This document shows, piece after piece, positions 1-11,401 of a DNA stretch of 64,000 bases. Source of the DNA: Chaenocephalus aceratus (lineage: Eukaryota > Chordata > Actinopteri > Perciformes > Channichthyidae); the NCBI GenBank assembly GCA_023974075.1, contig CM043798.1, forward strand, positions 1,434,501 to 1,498,500, given 5' to 3'. Position numbers and translations under genes: made by a program. The notes below the pieces were generated by a model. That model searched no databases, was not told the origin of the DNA, and was given only the letters and a program-made list of their open reading frames with translations. Position 1 is the first letter of the stretch. Each line of letters begins with the position of its first letter.

Positions 1-1790
1 TGCAGAATCTGCATGGGTTTTCTTGAAAATACTCATAATAATCATAATAATGTATTATGAATAATGTCAGGCATGGAACACAATCAGAAAAACACGTTCC
101 ATGATATGCTGTCAACGGGCTGTGAGCCCCCCGGACCCCACAACCTTTTCTAACACTACTGTTCTCTCTTTGTTTCCGGAACACCACTGTTTTTTTGTTG
201 GTGTTTTTTTTGCACACAAAAGCAGATTCAGCATGAATCATTTAAATGTGCATCCTGTCAACACGATTGCTTCACTGATTTAGATTATAAATAGAAATAT
301 TATTATAAGACAGTATTTTAAATATCAAGTATTTCAAATGTCCAACAATGTATTCACAGGTAGTTCCAATTCAATAATGACTTGCTAAATGTAAATCATA
401 TCTACGATAGTACCTACCTACATTTGGACACACTCAGATTTGGTTCATTCTTCAAAGATAGGGTTCTTAATATCTTCACATCTTTATGAACCTGTCCAAG
501 TGATGTGGGGGGGGGGGGGGGGGGAGACAGTAAACAAAGTTAGGCTTGAAACAAAAATCGAAATTAAAAAGATTGCATAAAAATGAAGTTTGAAACCAGG
601 TATTGTCGTCAAAAAATAAATATACAGCTGTGGGATTCTCCCGTTGACATTGTATTCATACTTCAACATATCCTTGCGAATACATGGTAATTATAATCAA
701 TGTACATGTTGTAGTATTTGGTCTGGAACAGAACAGCAGCTTTTTGTTGTCTGCTTTTAAGGCAGCACACCCACCCTGCCTCCTCCCTGTGTTCTCCGTC
801 TGTTTGTCAGGGAAGGCTTGCGGCTCCGAGTGAGCCAGTGATTTGGCATGTTAGTGAGTGTGTTGGGGCTAATCAGACAGAGGGGCCACTGTAATGGACA
901 GAATCTGGGCAGAATCACAGCTAGACCTGCCGCGGCATGGAGCGGGTAATACAACTAATTTCTCCACTGTCTCAGCAGCCGCACAGATGGAAATGGGGTC
1001 AACAAAGGTGCGGGCAGCATCAAATGAACAGCTGTTGCCTTTCTCAGTGTAGAGCTGCCAAATAGGAGAATCTTAGCAAAGCCCAGCCCGCATCCCCCAC
1101 CTGCTTTTTGTGTAAATGCAGAAGAATGTATGTACAAATTAAGGGCAGGACCTGTGCATATTACTTCACTCTTCATCTCTGCAGCCTGCCTATCTGTGAT
1201 GGTATACTATGGGAACACTCAGTCCAGCTGTGTGATGAAATGTGCGCAGGGTTACTCGTAGATTCCTTCATTGGCTGAGGTTTTTGCGTTTGTTATGATG
1301 GAGAAACAATTGGCTATTATGAAGAAGCCTCTCGTAGGGAAATAAGGTGCTGGTATGTACATTGGAATGGAGGTATGAAGTGTGAGTCTTTGTGATAACA
1401 GTATGGATGCAGGATGCAGATGTTACGGTAGATGTCTAAGAGTTGGTTGTCCCATTTCCCTGTGATTGGGCTTGGCCTATTCTAATCACAAAGAACATAT
1501 GCACGGAACTTCATTTCATCAGGATGCTGGCAGCTGTGTGAAGTATGTTTGAGCCGTGTGAAGATGTGGACATCACTCCTCAGTAAACTCTGCATGTGTA
1601 CATACTATCAAACTTAGTTTACTCCATATAATAACCATACTTTTCTAGTGTTGTAGACTTATGTAATCATTGAATTGCCTTTGTTGTTTTATTGGATTTT
1701 ATTCTCAGCTAGCTTTGAGTTGGTGTATCAAACCATCAGGCCATTCTTTATTTATTTGAAATATTCATCAAGTGTAAAGATGGGATGTTG
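1..1790. other. Non-coding flank, no gene seen
   Basis: Only short open frames with no recognisable domain are present, and no transposon ends were found. The sequence is AT-rich apart from a GC-balanced stretch at about 750-1180. That stretch has the even base use of a conserved non-coding element, but this is only an impression because no alignment was possible. I infer single-copy intergenic or intronic host DNA. Confidence 0.5.
507..524. repeat. Poly-G run (18 G)
   Basis: Eighteen consecutive G residues are seen. Such runs are length-unstable and able to form G-quadruplex-like structures. The exact length may also be a sequencing uncertainty. Confidence 0.9.
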
Positions 1791-1846
1791 ACTTTTTAAA
1801 TTACATTAAATAAACCCAGCAATATGATGTTAAATGTGATAATGTA

Positions 1847-2135
1847 TAGTAGCAGTAGCAGTAGTGGTAGTAGTAGTAGTAGTAGCAGTAGCAGTAGCAG
1901 TAGTAGTAGTAGTAGTAGTAGAAGTAGCAGTAGCAGTAGTAGTAGTAGCAGTAGCAGTGGCAGTGGCAGTGGTAGTAGAAGTAGTAGCAGTAGCAGTAGT
2001 AGTAGCAGTAGTAGTAGAAGTAGTAGCAGTAGCAGTAGCAGTAGCAGTAGTAGTAGTAGTAGAAGTAGTAGCAGTAGCAGTGGCAGTGGCAGCGGTAGCA
2101 GTAGTAGAAGTAGTAGTAGAAGTAGTGAGTAGTAG

Positions 2136-2169
<34 letters not shown>

Positions 2170-2839
2170 CAGTAGCAGTAGCAGTAGCAGCAGTAGCAGT
2201 AGCAGTAGTAGCAGTAGCAGAAGCAGTAGCAGTAGTAGCAGTAGCAGTAGAAGTAGCAGTAGCAGTAGTAGCAGTAGCAGTAGCAGAGCAGTAGCAGTAG
2301 CAGCAGTAGAAGTAGCAGTAGCAGTAGCAGTAGCAGCAGTAGCAGTAGTAGCAGAAGCAGTAGCAGTAGCAGCAGTAGAAGTAGCAGTAGCAGTAGCAGT
2401 AGTAGCAGTAGCAGTAGCAGTAGCAGTAGCAGTAGTAGCAGTAGTAGCAGTAGCAGTAGTAGCAGTAGCAGTAGTAGCAGTAGCAGTAGCAGCAGTAGCA
2501 GTAGCAGTAGCAGTAGCAGTAGTAGCAGTAGCAGCAGAAGTAGCAGTAGCAGTAGTAGCAGTAGCAGTAGTAGCAGTAGCAGTAGCAGTAGTAGCAGTAG
2601 CAGTAGTAGTAGTAGCAGTAGCAGTAGCAGTAGCAGTAGTAGCAGTAGTAGTAGCAGTAGCAGTAGCAGTAGTAGCAGTAGCAGTAGCAGCAGTAGCAGT
2701 AGCAGTAGCAGAAGTAGTAGCAGTAGTAGTAGCAGTAGCAGTAGCAGAAGTAGTAGTAGTAGTAGCAGAAGTAGTAGTAGTAGTAGCAGAAGTAGTAGTA
2801 GTAGTAGCAGTAGCAGTAGAAGTAGAAGTAGTGAGTAGT
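1847..2839. repeat. 1-kb AGT/AGC trinucleotide satellite
   Basis: About 330 tandem trinucleotides alternate AGT and AGC, with scattered AGA and GGC variants. Every frame without a stop therefore reads as poly-Ser, Ser/Arg, Val/Ala, or Leu, Tyr/Cys or Thr/Ala on the opposite strand. These long open frames are products of composition and not genes. AGC-rich and AGT-rich blocks are interleaved, which suggests repeated slippage plus C/T interconversion. The array lies between two gene-free stretches and has no recognisable transposon at its borders. Confidence 0.95.
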
Positions 2840-4117
2840 CTTATCACAATGGACACTTTGGGGGCAAGGGACCATTTTTGGGGGTTCTGGTGTAGAGAGG
2901 AGATAACTTGAAGGGAGTTGGGAGACGTTGTTTACATGAACACTTGACAGCTGATGTTCTAAGATTTTGGCCAATGTGTTCCTCCTCTTTTGCACTCAGT
3001 GTTAACAAACCAGATTTAGCTCAAACTCAATGATCAATCCCACTCAGACTTCAAACTGAAACCAGAAAGCCCCTGATACCACAAGCTGTTGTCTACAGAT
3101 GATGCATTCATATGCAGATATCTGTTCAAGTGAATACAAAGTATATAAGCAATATTTCCGAGATAATGCATGGTAGTAGTATGAAGTAGTAGTGGACATG
3201 AAACTGTATTGTTGTCTATGTTGTTATATTTTTGTATTTAATTATCCTGTAATTTTCTGATATGTTCAGGTGCAATGTCAATTTTAATATGAAGTAGATG
3301 AAGTTACATTTACAAGGAGTAAAGCTCAAACAGGCACAGAGGGCAGCTCAGGGGTCCTTTAGGTGAAACGCAAAAGATGTAAAGGAATCACTCGTTATGT
3401 GTATGTGTATGTGCACAGATGTGCTTCTGTATGTTACAGAATGAAGGTCAGAAGTATACGGTTTCTAATCTAAACGTATGCACGCCTGGGAGTCTCGTTT
3501 ATGTCCAACTGTGCACCAAATAGGTGAAGTAGAAATGATCACTAAAGTACTGCTATGTCAAATATTCACTCAAGACTAGGACCTGTGTATCATGAAACTA
3601 TGTGTACTCATGTCCCCTGGTAGTGATAATAATAATAATGCATTTTATTTATATAGCGCTTTTCACAACTCAAAGACGCTTGGGTGATGACCCTGCTAGC
3701 AGGAGGACACGGAGCAGACAGATGGCAGCTGCATCAGCAGTTAGGACCAAAACACCTTTGAGGGTGGCTGGGAGATAAGAAGTCTTGGAGAGGTATGAAT
3801 CACTTCAAATTATTTCCTCCCCACAAAACAAAACACAGCCACCGAATATATACTCAGTTAGTCTTGGTGAGATAAAAGAGATCTCCTTCCATACTGTATA
3901 TCACTGGGCGGGGATTTAGACAGTTCTGAATAAGGAGGAACCAAAGGGACAACAAGGCTCTGTTACTTATCAGAACCGGTACCAGTGGATAACACTCTGG
4001 CTGAGTGTAGAGCTGATGTAAGGCAAGAATCAGTATTTTTTTCTTTTCAAGATTTAAGAATATTGTTTATAAAAATGATGTTCCTGTAAGAGCTAGACTT
4101 GATTTCATTGCATTTAA
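2840..4117. other. Gene-free interval with degraded repeat pieces
   Basis: No coding sequence is supported. The only recognisable part is a repeat tail near 3627-3682. The interval otherwise separates the trinucleotide satellite from the nested transposon cluster beginning at 4118. Confidence 0.5.
3627..3682. repeat. Retroposon tail-like fragment (ATAA run plus TTTATATAGCGCTTTTCA)
   Basis: A short ATA-rich microsatellite runs into TTTATTTATATAGCGCTTTT and then a CAAAGACGCTT motif. In fish genomes this is a familiar 3-prime end signature of retroposons read from the minus strand. A related arrangement appears at 50603-50727. The body of the element is absent, so the family is uncertain. Confidence 0.4.
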
Positions 4118-4179
4118 AGGTCCCATGTCATGCTTTTCTGGTTATTACCCGTCCCCTTGTGTGTTATGAAGGTTTTTAT

Positions 4180-4432
4180 AATAATAATGGATTACATTTT
4201 TTATTCAGAGTGCTTTTACAGGTGCTCAAAGCGCTTTACAATTGCATATTACACATATTAGACATGTAAATGTCATTACTGTGGACATTACCCACAGGAG
4301 CAAATGCGGGTAGAGTGTCTTGCCCAAGGACACAACGGCCTGACGCAGTGGCGGCCGAGGCGGGTTTCAAACTGGAGTTCACCAACACCCCTTGATCTGA
4401 TGATCTAACCACTGCGCCAAAACCGCCCCATT
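4180..4432 (-). mobile_element. tRNA-derived SINE
   Basis: Read on the minus strand it starts with GGCGCAGTGGTTAG (box A-like) and a GATCATCAGATCAAGG segment. A box B-like GTTTGAAACCCG follows, then GTGTCCTTGGGCAAGACAC and a tail TAAAGCGCTTTGAGCAC ending in an ATT-type repeat. Two more members of the same family lie on the plus strand at 51666-51862 and 51879-52086. The head is adjacent to the hAT insertion at 4446. It lies inside the TTAA element starting at 4118. Confidence 0.8.
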
Positions 4433-4694
4433 TATGCATGTAAACCAGGGGTGGGGAACCTTTTTCCTCTCAAGGGCCATTTCAATTTTTACAATATCCT
4501 CAGAGGGCCGTACAAGTTATTGACCTCTGCTTAAAAAAACTAAAATCACAGCCCATTCATTTCGTTCTGTGCAAAGAAAAAGCAACCTCTTAATCCAGAT
4601 ATCTCACCATGACTCGCGTATGCATGCACGTGCACGGTGTGGCGTGCTCCCCTGGGAAGATTTTTTTTTAAATGTTGAAGTTAAAAGCATCATT

Positions 4695-6560
4695 CCCTGA
4701 GGCACCATTACGCTGACGTCACTTCGTCTTCTTCTTCTCTGGGTTTACTGGCAGGCCGCAAAACCACTTCACGGCGAGTACAACAAAAAAACGAGAGAAG
4801 AAGAACTACACGGGGGGGTCACTTTGAGAGCAACATTAGGAGATCTATGGACACATCTCTCAACACCCAAACACAACTGTAAGCAGATTTTCTTTTAATT
4901 TATGGATATTTGACAAATCACTCCCCTTTCAAACTGTATTCTTCTTTATTAATAACTGTCATATAGTATTTTATACCTGTTTACTTTATTCTCTTATTTT
5001 TTTTATAACTATAATGATCATATAAAGATGTGCCTTTACCTCACGGGTTGTAGAAAAAGCTTCTTATATTCGTTAGCATAGCTAGCTAACCAGATGCTAA
5101 TGATAACAACACAGTTATTGACTGTATGATCAGTATGACAGATGAGCAGATCGCCACTGGGCTTTCAACTAAAGACACAGACACGCAGAAACTGCGGCAT
5201 GTGTACGGACTTATCGGTACTGCAATTTCTGAAGTGCTGGAGTGGCGTTCTGGTGCTCTCCGTCAGAACTGCACCCCTGTCAGTCGAGACATTAGCCGCG
5301 TTCACACCGCAGGACTTTCCCTGGTACTTTAGTTCTTTAGTTCCGTTAGTACCAATAATGTCGCGTTCACACCGCCGGGACTACTCAGTGCCGGGAACTC
5401 TTTTGGAACTCTTTTGGTACTTTTTAGTCCCTGCTAGAGAGGTGGTACGAACCTGGTGACAAAAGAGTGCCAATTTCTATTCTATTTCTATTGGCTGGGC
5501 GAATTGCAAACCACGCCCCGTTAGACTCTGAATTTGTTTTGTTAGGCAGCCATTTTTTTCCTCGCTACAAAACCACATCCACACCTGAGCGAGTGTTTTT
5601 TTTGTACTTTAAAGCAGTTATGACCACACGTACTACAACACCGGAGCGGTGGAATGATGAGGAAGTGTCGGTGCTTCTGGCAATTTACTCCAAGGACGGG
5701 ATGCAGCAGCTTCTACAGAAAGCAGTTCCCAACTCCAAATGTTTTGAGCGATGTTCGCTACTTGAGCTGGGAATCGTGCACAGTGCACACGGATGCCGGG
5801 TAAAAATAAAGAAACTCAGGCAGGACTATAACAAAATTAAAGACCACAATAATAAGAGTGGTAACGATTTTCTATTGTTATTATATATATATATTGCCAC
5901 TGTTTTTTAATACTGACACCTAACTTGCACTAAGGCGTGTCTGCTGCTATATATATTGCCACTGTTACATTGTTTTGAAACTACTTACACTTTATTTTAC
6001 ATTTCACACTGTTATTTAACTCCAATTTACATGCATACGACACACCTGGAACAGCATGATGCCGTTATTGTTATGTCTTGACTGTGCAATAAAACAAACA
6101 AACTGGCGAAGCTTTATTTATTGTGTCCCACCCCAAATTTGCAGAATAGAAGAATGTGAGAGCAGACAGAAACACAAGTCTTACACACATAAACACAAGT
6201 AATTTATCATGTCATTTGTTTTAGATAAATAAGGGAAAAACACCAAACAAGGGTTGATGTCCTTTTCCAAAATCAGCCTGAGGGGGTAATATATAATAAA
6301 TACATAAAGATAAAGTCCATTGTTATAATGGGGTATTTTATTTGTAAATTACCCTTATGAACTCCATCATGTCTGAGGTCGGAAACAAACTTTATGGGGT
6401 ATAAAGCCCATACAGCGGATGGGCTTTATACCCCCTCCCCCCCGTGTAGTTCTTCTTCTCTCGTTTTTTTGTTGTACTCGCCGTGAAGTGGTTTTGCGGC
6501 CTGCCAGTAAACCCAGAGAAGAAGAAGACGAAGTGACGTCAGCGTAATGGTGCCTCAGGG
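4695..6560. repeat. 124-bp inverted repeat pair enclosing a 1.6-kb unit
   Basis: The arms are 4695-4818 and 6437-6560, nearly perfect reverse complements starting CCCTGAGGCACCATTACGCT and ending at a run of G (left) or C (right). Between them are the Myb/SANT ORF and stretches that resemble the ends of a fish Harbinger family (GCGTTCACACCGC motifs at about 5298 and 5363). The remainder of that pattern continues at 6560-6690. The unit therefore looks like an independent element nested in the hAT copy, with the arms as inner inverted repeats. Confidence 0.7.
5620..5910 (+). pseudogene. Myb/SANT-like DNA-binding ORF of Harbinger type, truncated
   Basis: From the ATG at 5620 the frame reads 96 residues. 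The first part contains TPERWNDEEVSVLLAIYS, the tryptophan-led first helix of a Myb/SANT (MADF-like) domain. It is followed by a basic segment KIKKLRQDYNKIKDHNNKSG, characteristic of the DNA-binding partner protein encoded by PIF/Harbinger transposons. In that superfamily this protein acts with the nuclease to bind the ends and move it to the nucleus. The middle of the domain looks disturbed (an SAHGCRV segment stands where an F-R-T-x-x-Q-C-like stretch is usual). The frame then runs into TATA-repeat sequence and ends in hydrophobic nonsense, so it is a 3-prime truncated copy. No DDE nuclease ORF accompanies it. Confidence 0.55.
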
Positions 6561-6947
6561 AAAGTACTGCGGTGTGAATGCGATTGGCACTAGCCCCCTG
6601 GCGGATTTAGTGCCGTGGTACTTTCGTGGTACTTTAGTGCCGGGCACTAAAGTACCGCAAGTCCTGCGGTGTGAAAGCGGCTATATACCACGTGATGACA
6701 CGTTAGGCTCATGTTGTGTTCAAGGACCCTGACCGTGGCCAGGAAAAACAGGCACTCGCTTGTTTAATTTGTTTGCGGTCTAGATTTCTTTCATTTTTTT
6801 ATTTTTTGCGTGTGTTTATAAATTACCTCGAGGGCCGTACCAAATTGTCTCGCGGGCCGTATACGGCCCGGAGGCCGGAGGTTCCCCACCCCTGATGTAA
6901 ACGGTCTGCAGAGTCACAAACCCTCAAAGTGCACCCTGTAGCGAGTA

Positions 6948-7593
6948 GGCCCCTACACACGGCGGCGTACGTTGCCGCTTGGCGGTGGGCGTGTCTTGAG
7001 CTTGGGGAGTCAACGCGAGCAGCCCGACCAACAACCAACCACATGAATGTCCCGCCCCGGACATACAAAGCAAAGCATTCATGCTACATCCATGCTGGCT
7101 AAATATACTGTCTATGCTTGCTAGCTGTCCATTCAAACGAAGTACACTGGATATAAACTCCTCAAACAAGCGAAAACCTACCAGTTTCCCCCACTGTCTC
7201 TGCCACCTCCCCCCATGCCTGGCTCCTCCGGTTTGTATCCCTGTATGTAAAGAGGGACTGGTCATAGAGTACCGGGTGATTCCCTACCGCCACGATCATT
7301 TTCTCCTCCTTTTGTTGACATATGGGAAATAACTGTGGTCTGGCTCTCCCAACATACACCCGGTTTGATTGGCTAGTGCTTGTACTGTCAGATTTACATA
7401 CGAGTGATTTGATTGGCTGACGCCTCCGTCGAGGCGGCAAAAGTAGAACATTGCTCTACTTTTGCAGCGAGCACCGCGAGAGAAGCTACGCTTTGCTCCC
7501 ACAATGCAGTTCGGCGAATCGTGACGTCACCCCATTCAAAGTGAATGGGCAGAAGCGTTGAAGCGGCAACGCACGCCGCCGTGTGTAGGGGCC
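6948..7593. mobile_element. TIR element, PIF/Harbinger-like (TIR GGCCCCTACACACGGCGGCG)
   Basis: The two ends match over about 33 bp with one mismatch, and both are flanked by GTA (6945-6947 and 7594-7596). A 3-bp duplication suits PIF/Harbinger, but the superfamily is inferred. Internal features GTTGCCGCTT, GATTGGCTAG and a stem of CAAAAGTAGAACATTGCTCTACTTTTG recur in the related, longer element at 44122-47237. The two are therefore members of one family or close subfamilies. No protein is encoded. It sits next to the hAT copy inside the TTAA element. Confidence 0.75.
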
Positions 7594-8107
7594 GTAAAAC
7601 TCTAACACAGAGAAGACCTGTCTATGCTGCTCCAAAACGCCTCATTGGAGATTTCTCATTTTCCATTGTTTGCTTCCTGGGTCCTGTGACGTGTGAACAC
7701 CCATGTAAACGGTCTGCAAATGACGGCAGCAACAAATGACCGGATTGGCCCAAATGGACCAATCCGCGGAGCACCTTACACACCAAGATCCCTTGGTTAA
7801 CTAACAGGGAGTCCCATTGACTTGCATAGAGCTCCCTGGTTGGTAATAGATGAGTTGGGATCTCGGAGAAATGCTCTCCGCAGACCCATTCTCACAGCGT
7901 TCTAAACCTTTTTCTTTCTCAATGTGATTTTGGAAAATTGCATAATTTAAATCTATTCTAGTATACCTCAACAATGGAATTATGATCAGTGGAAATGGCC
8001 ATGACATGGGACCTTTAATGTTTCATATAAAATGTCATAAATATGTGACAAGCACTGCTGATAACAAGCTTTTATGACATTGTAAAAGTGTCACAATCTT
8101 AGTTTCA

Positions 8108-8139
8108 TGTCACGGTTTTAGTTTGGTCTGTCTTGTCAT
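8108..8139 (+). mobile_element. 5-prime piece of a split LTR
   Basis: The segment begins TGTCACGG and continues TTTTAGTTTGGTCTG. I read it as the first 32 bases of an LTR whose remainder resumes at 20031 and ends ACCCTGACA at 20407, giving TG...CA termini. The DIRS element inserted between them. Contiguity of the two pieces is inferred from resemblance to fish LTRs of this style and from the exact inverted repeat of the inserted element starting at 8140. Confidence 0.55.
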
Positions 8140-8189
8140 GGTTCTATTTCGTCCCTACTGACCGCCAGAGGCGGTGCTTTAGCCCTGGA
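8140..8189. repeat. Left inverted terminal repeat of DIRS copy 1
   Basis: Fifty bases starting GGTTCTATTTCGTCCCTACT are exactly complementary to 19961-20010. Long inverted rather than direct terminal repeats are a hallmark of DIRS1-like elements. Their identity suggests the element is not very old, despite its internal damage. Confidence 0.9.
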
Positions 8190-8829
8190 TATGTCCATCG
8201 CGCGCATGCGCAGCTCGAGTACCAATAACAACAAAGTCACCTGTGACCCACGTGACACCGGCTATATCAGCCGGTGTCGTCAGAGGATCTGTTCCTTTCA
8301 TCTTCTCGCTGCGCGAGAGTACCTTGGCTACAATTTTTGTAGCCTACAGCGTTCGTTCGGTTGGAACATTTGTCAAGGATTCTCTGTAAACAGCTGGCTG
8401 CGTGCAGCTTCGTGACTCATCCAGTCGGGGCCGCGGGCTTACCCGTCCTCCAGGAGCTGTGGCTGGCTGCACAGAGACTTCGTTCGGACAGGTTGGTGTC
8501 GGCTTGGTTGGTGATGGCAGTGTCTCCGCTCCCTCTCCCAGCCTAGTTGTCCTGATTACTGTCTGTTTGCTTTTTGGGCTTGAACTTTTTTGGTGACGGA
8601 GGTGTTTCCGCTCCCTCTCCCAGGAGTTGCCCATGCTATGCTTTTGTACTTGTTCTGGCCGTGGCGTTGTGCCAAACTTCATTAGCATTGAGCTGTGTTT
8701 CTTGTTTGGCTAGTTAGCAGGAGCGGCTGCAGCCACTCGGCTGACGCCGGGTTAAGCACCGGAGTTTCCCGTGCTGTTTTTTCTTTAGAAGCCAGTTTCT
8801 GGTCTTAGCTTTGTGTTAAAGCTTCTTGA

Positions 8830-9395
8830 TTTTACCCAGCTAGGTGAAGGCAGTGCTCTCGCTCCCGCTTCCTCTGCCGGTAACGTGGGTGTAGCTACAT
8901 CACTTTTTCTGTTCGGCGAGTAGCAGCACCGCTCTACTCTTCCCGTTTAGCAGGTAGCTGGTGAAGGCTGTGTTCCCGCACCCGCTCCCGGTTACGCTGC
9001 ATCTGGCATTCGTCTTAATTTAACCAGTGAAGGCAGTGTTCTCGCCCCCTCTCCTGGTAGATGCTAAACTGCCTGGTTCCCATTAAGCAGGTAGCTGGTT
9101 AAGGCTGTGTTCCCGCACCCGCTCCCGGTTACGCTGCATCTGGCACTCGCCTCTAGCTCAACCAGTGAAGGCCGTGTTCTCGCCCCCGCTCCTGGTAAAC
9201 TGCCTTATTTATTAATCCAGCTAGGTGAAGGCAGTGCTCTCGCTCCCGCTCCCTCTGCCGGTAACGTGGGTGTAATTACATCCCTCTTTCTGTTTGGCGA
9301 GTAGCGGCGCGGCGCTACTCTTTCCGTTAAGCAGGTAGCTGGTGAAGGCTGTGTTCCCGCACCCGCTCCCGGCTACTCTGCATCTGGCTACCTAC
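8830..9395. repeat. Tandemly repeated DIRS leader
   Basis: A composite unit is repeated at least three times with divergence: a GTAGCTGGTGAAGGCTGTGT block, a CCGCACCCGCTCCCGGTTAC block and a GAAGGCAGTGCTCTCGCTCC block. Spacers of roughly 60 to 120 bases separate them. The repeats precede the Gag-like start codon at 9399 and so form the 5-prime untranslated leader. Such repeats may hold promoter elements, but nothing in the sequence proves it. Confidence 0.7.
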
Positions 9396-9398
9396 AGA

Positions 9399-10265
9399 AT
9401 GGCTCATTCATGTAGCGCCTGTATGACTTCTCTTGAGCCCGAGGACGGCCATGACCGCTGCCCCTCTTGCCTCGGCCTCGAGCATCTAAGGGAGGCTCTC
9501 ACGGTAGGTGCCTGCATGAATTGTAGCTGCATGCCCCGGGCACTCAGAGTGGCTAGAATCACTGAGGTGGAACGTCTGGCGGCAGCCAACGGACACCTCT
9601 CTTGGTCACATCCTCCTCCAGATCAGTTCGGCCGTCCCCGGCGACTTGAGGGAGCGATGGCAATGGGTGCACCCCCCAATAGGAGGACTAGAAACAGGCT
9701 GTCCTCTAAAGTGGATCAGCTAGCTACCGACATGGACACAATGAAGTCGCTCCTCTTGGCCCTTCAGCCAGGGCCCAGTATAGGGGCTGCTAGGGTGCCG
9801 CCTGCCCCTCCTTCGGTTGCCGCCCCTCCTTCGGTTGCCATACCTCTGTATGAGGATGCCTTGTCGCTAGCGGCTTCGGCTAACCTCTTCAATGAAGAGA
9901 CGGAGGACGAGGTCCCGCTCTAGGAGGCTTCCCTCTCCTCTGCTCAGGGGTCTCTGCAGGGCATGGAGGACGACTCCATGGTGGCCATTATTCGTACGGC
10001 CCTGGCGCACCTGCAGATTCCGGTTCCGCAGGCCGACTTGGTTCAGGCTAGTGCCTTCTTCAGCCCCTGTCCCCCTCACCATTCCTCCTTCAGAGGAGTA
10101 CCTGAGGGAGCTCCAGGCATGCTGGAGGGACACTAGGGCCCTCTGCCACGCTGGCTCTGATGCCCGGACCTTGGCTGCCATGCAGGACCCGGCGAGGGTG
10201 GGGCTGGGTGGCATGCCACCCATTGAGCCTGCCATCGCCTCCCTGATTCTGGCTCCTGACGAGGT
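9399..10265 (+). pseudogene. DIRS copy 1 Gag-like protein, frameshifted
   Basis: The ATG at 9399 opens a protein beginning MAHSCSACMTSLEPEDGHDR. A CPSCLGLEHLREAL block follows, with paired cysteines like those at the N-terminus of the Gag-like protein of DIRS copy 2 (CSSCLGLEHAQEAI). The cysteines suggest a zinc-binding knuckle for nucleic-acid binding. The frame stops at 9923. Homology then continues in another frame from about 10070 (LRELQACWRDTRALCHAG) to about 10260, where a deletion joins it directly to the middle of the reverse transcriptase. I start at 9399 rather than further upstream because the upstream stretch is leader repeat sequence. Confidence 0.7.
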
Positions 10266-10965
10266 CAGGTGCCCTCTGCCTCAGTACAGGTCCCTCTCTC
10301 CAAGGGTGTTCACCAGGGTTGTTGCGGCAGCGCTCGCTCCCCTGCAGGCACAGGGCGTGAAGGTCCTGCCATATCTGGACGACTGGCTGGTTTGTGCGCC
10401 GTCCTGGGCCCAAGTGGCCCAGGATACGGCGCACCTCTCATCCCACGTAGCCCAGTTGGGCCTAACAGTGAACACCGGGAAGAGTTGCCTGGACCCTTCC
10501 CAACAGGTCACTTACCTGGGGATGGTCCTAGATTCGGTCGCCATGAGGGCCTACTTGACACCTCGTCATGTGGACGACATTTCCCACCATCTTCGCATCT
10601 TCAGACTGGGCAAGAGGGTGCCTTACATCCAGTTCCTCCGGCTCTTAGGCAGACTGACAGCTGCCTCAGCCGTTGTGCCCTTGGGCCTGCTGTCACTGCG
10701 CCCCATGCAGATGTGGCTGAACAACTTTCACTTGGACGCCAAGCGGCACAGGCACAAGAGAGTCAGGGTGTCTCAGCGGTGCCTCCACTCTCTGTCCCGC
10801 TGGAGGGAAAGGGCCTATCTTCTGATGGGTGTGCCCATGGGCGCCATCCCATCCCGCCGGGAGACTGTCACTGTGGATGCGTGTCTCTCGGGGTGGGGTG
10901 CGGTGTGGCAGGGCAGGACTGTGTAGGGTCAGTGGTCTGCCCAGGAAGGTGCACGTCATATCAAT
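10266..10965 (+). pseudogene. DIRS copy 1 reverse transcriptase/RNase H fragment
   Basis: The frame enters the RT at LSPRVFTRVVAAALAPLQ, the segment after the highly conserved LPFGL block. It then runs through YLDDW (active-site aspartates) and the thumb region LLGRLTAASAVVPLGLLSLR. After the YLMGVPMGAIPSR segment comes the first RNase H block VDACLSGWGAVWQG. A TAG stop lies at 10924-10926. The RNase H sequence continues in frame for about 13 more codons up to HINV, where homology ends abruptly at the border of the inserted block. RT palm strands upstream of LSPR are deleted, so no active polymerase can be made. Confidence 0.85.
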
Positions 10966-11401
10966 GTACTTTATTTATTGTTGGGTAGTTTAAACTCACC
11001 ATAGCTGTTCAGACATAACATGTTCCAGCTCATACAACAGGGTTTTTAAATAATTTAGCTTAAGATCAAGGATCATTTTCACAACCTATAAACACACGTA
11101 ATCCTTCAGTTTATCACACATTCAAAATCAAGACATTTGAAAATTCATCAACACAACCACATTTAAATATGAAAAGTAACTAAAGTTGTCAGACAAATGT
11201 AATGGAGAAAATAGTACAATATTTCTCTCTGAAATGAAGTGGACTGGAAGTTTAAAGTTGCATCAAATGTAAATACTCAGGGAAAGTACAAACACGTAAT
11301 GTATACATCAGAACACTACTTGAGTAAATGTACTTAGCTACTGTCCATCACTGACCAATTGTACTTTTATGTTGTAGTAACGTTGGAGGAGGAATACAGC
11401 A

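Larger units (their letters stand above)
4446..6894. mobile_element. hAT element (TIR CAGGGGTGGGGAACC)
   Basis: Terminal inverted repeats CAGGGGTGGGGAACC and GGTTCCCCACCCCTG are flanked by a perfect 8-bp duplication ATGTAAAC (4438-4445 and 6895-6902). An 8-bp duplication and CAGGG ends are diagnostic of hAT transposons. Just inside both ends is the GGGCCGTA motif typical of this fish family. No hAT transposase is present. The centre is occupied by a 124-bp inverted repeat pair and a Myb/SANT-like ORF of Harbinger type, so this is a non-autonomous copy that received a further insertion. Confidence 0.9.
4118..8014. mobile_element. Non-autonomous TTAA-target DNA transposon, host to a nest
   Basis: The ends are an inverted pair, AGGTCCCATGTCATG at 4118 and its complement ending at 8014. 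Each is bordered by TTAA (4114-4117 and 8015-8018). TTAA target duplications are known for the piggyBac and Kolobok superfamilies. No transposase of its own is visible, so the superfamily cannot be decided. Most of its 3.9 kb is later insertions: a SINE, a hAT element with an internal palindrome and ORF, and a further TIR element. Its own remaining sequence is roughly 4118-4179 and 7597-8014. Confidence 0.75.

Noticed and set aside
1796..2995. Long open frames of up to about 400 codons across the trinucleotide satellite on both strands
   Set aside because: All are poly-Ser, Leu, Val/Ala, Thr/Ala or Tyr/Cys strings generated by AGT/AGC units without stops; no ordered protein sequence.
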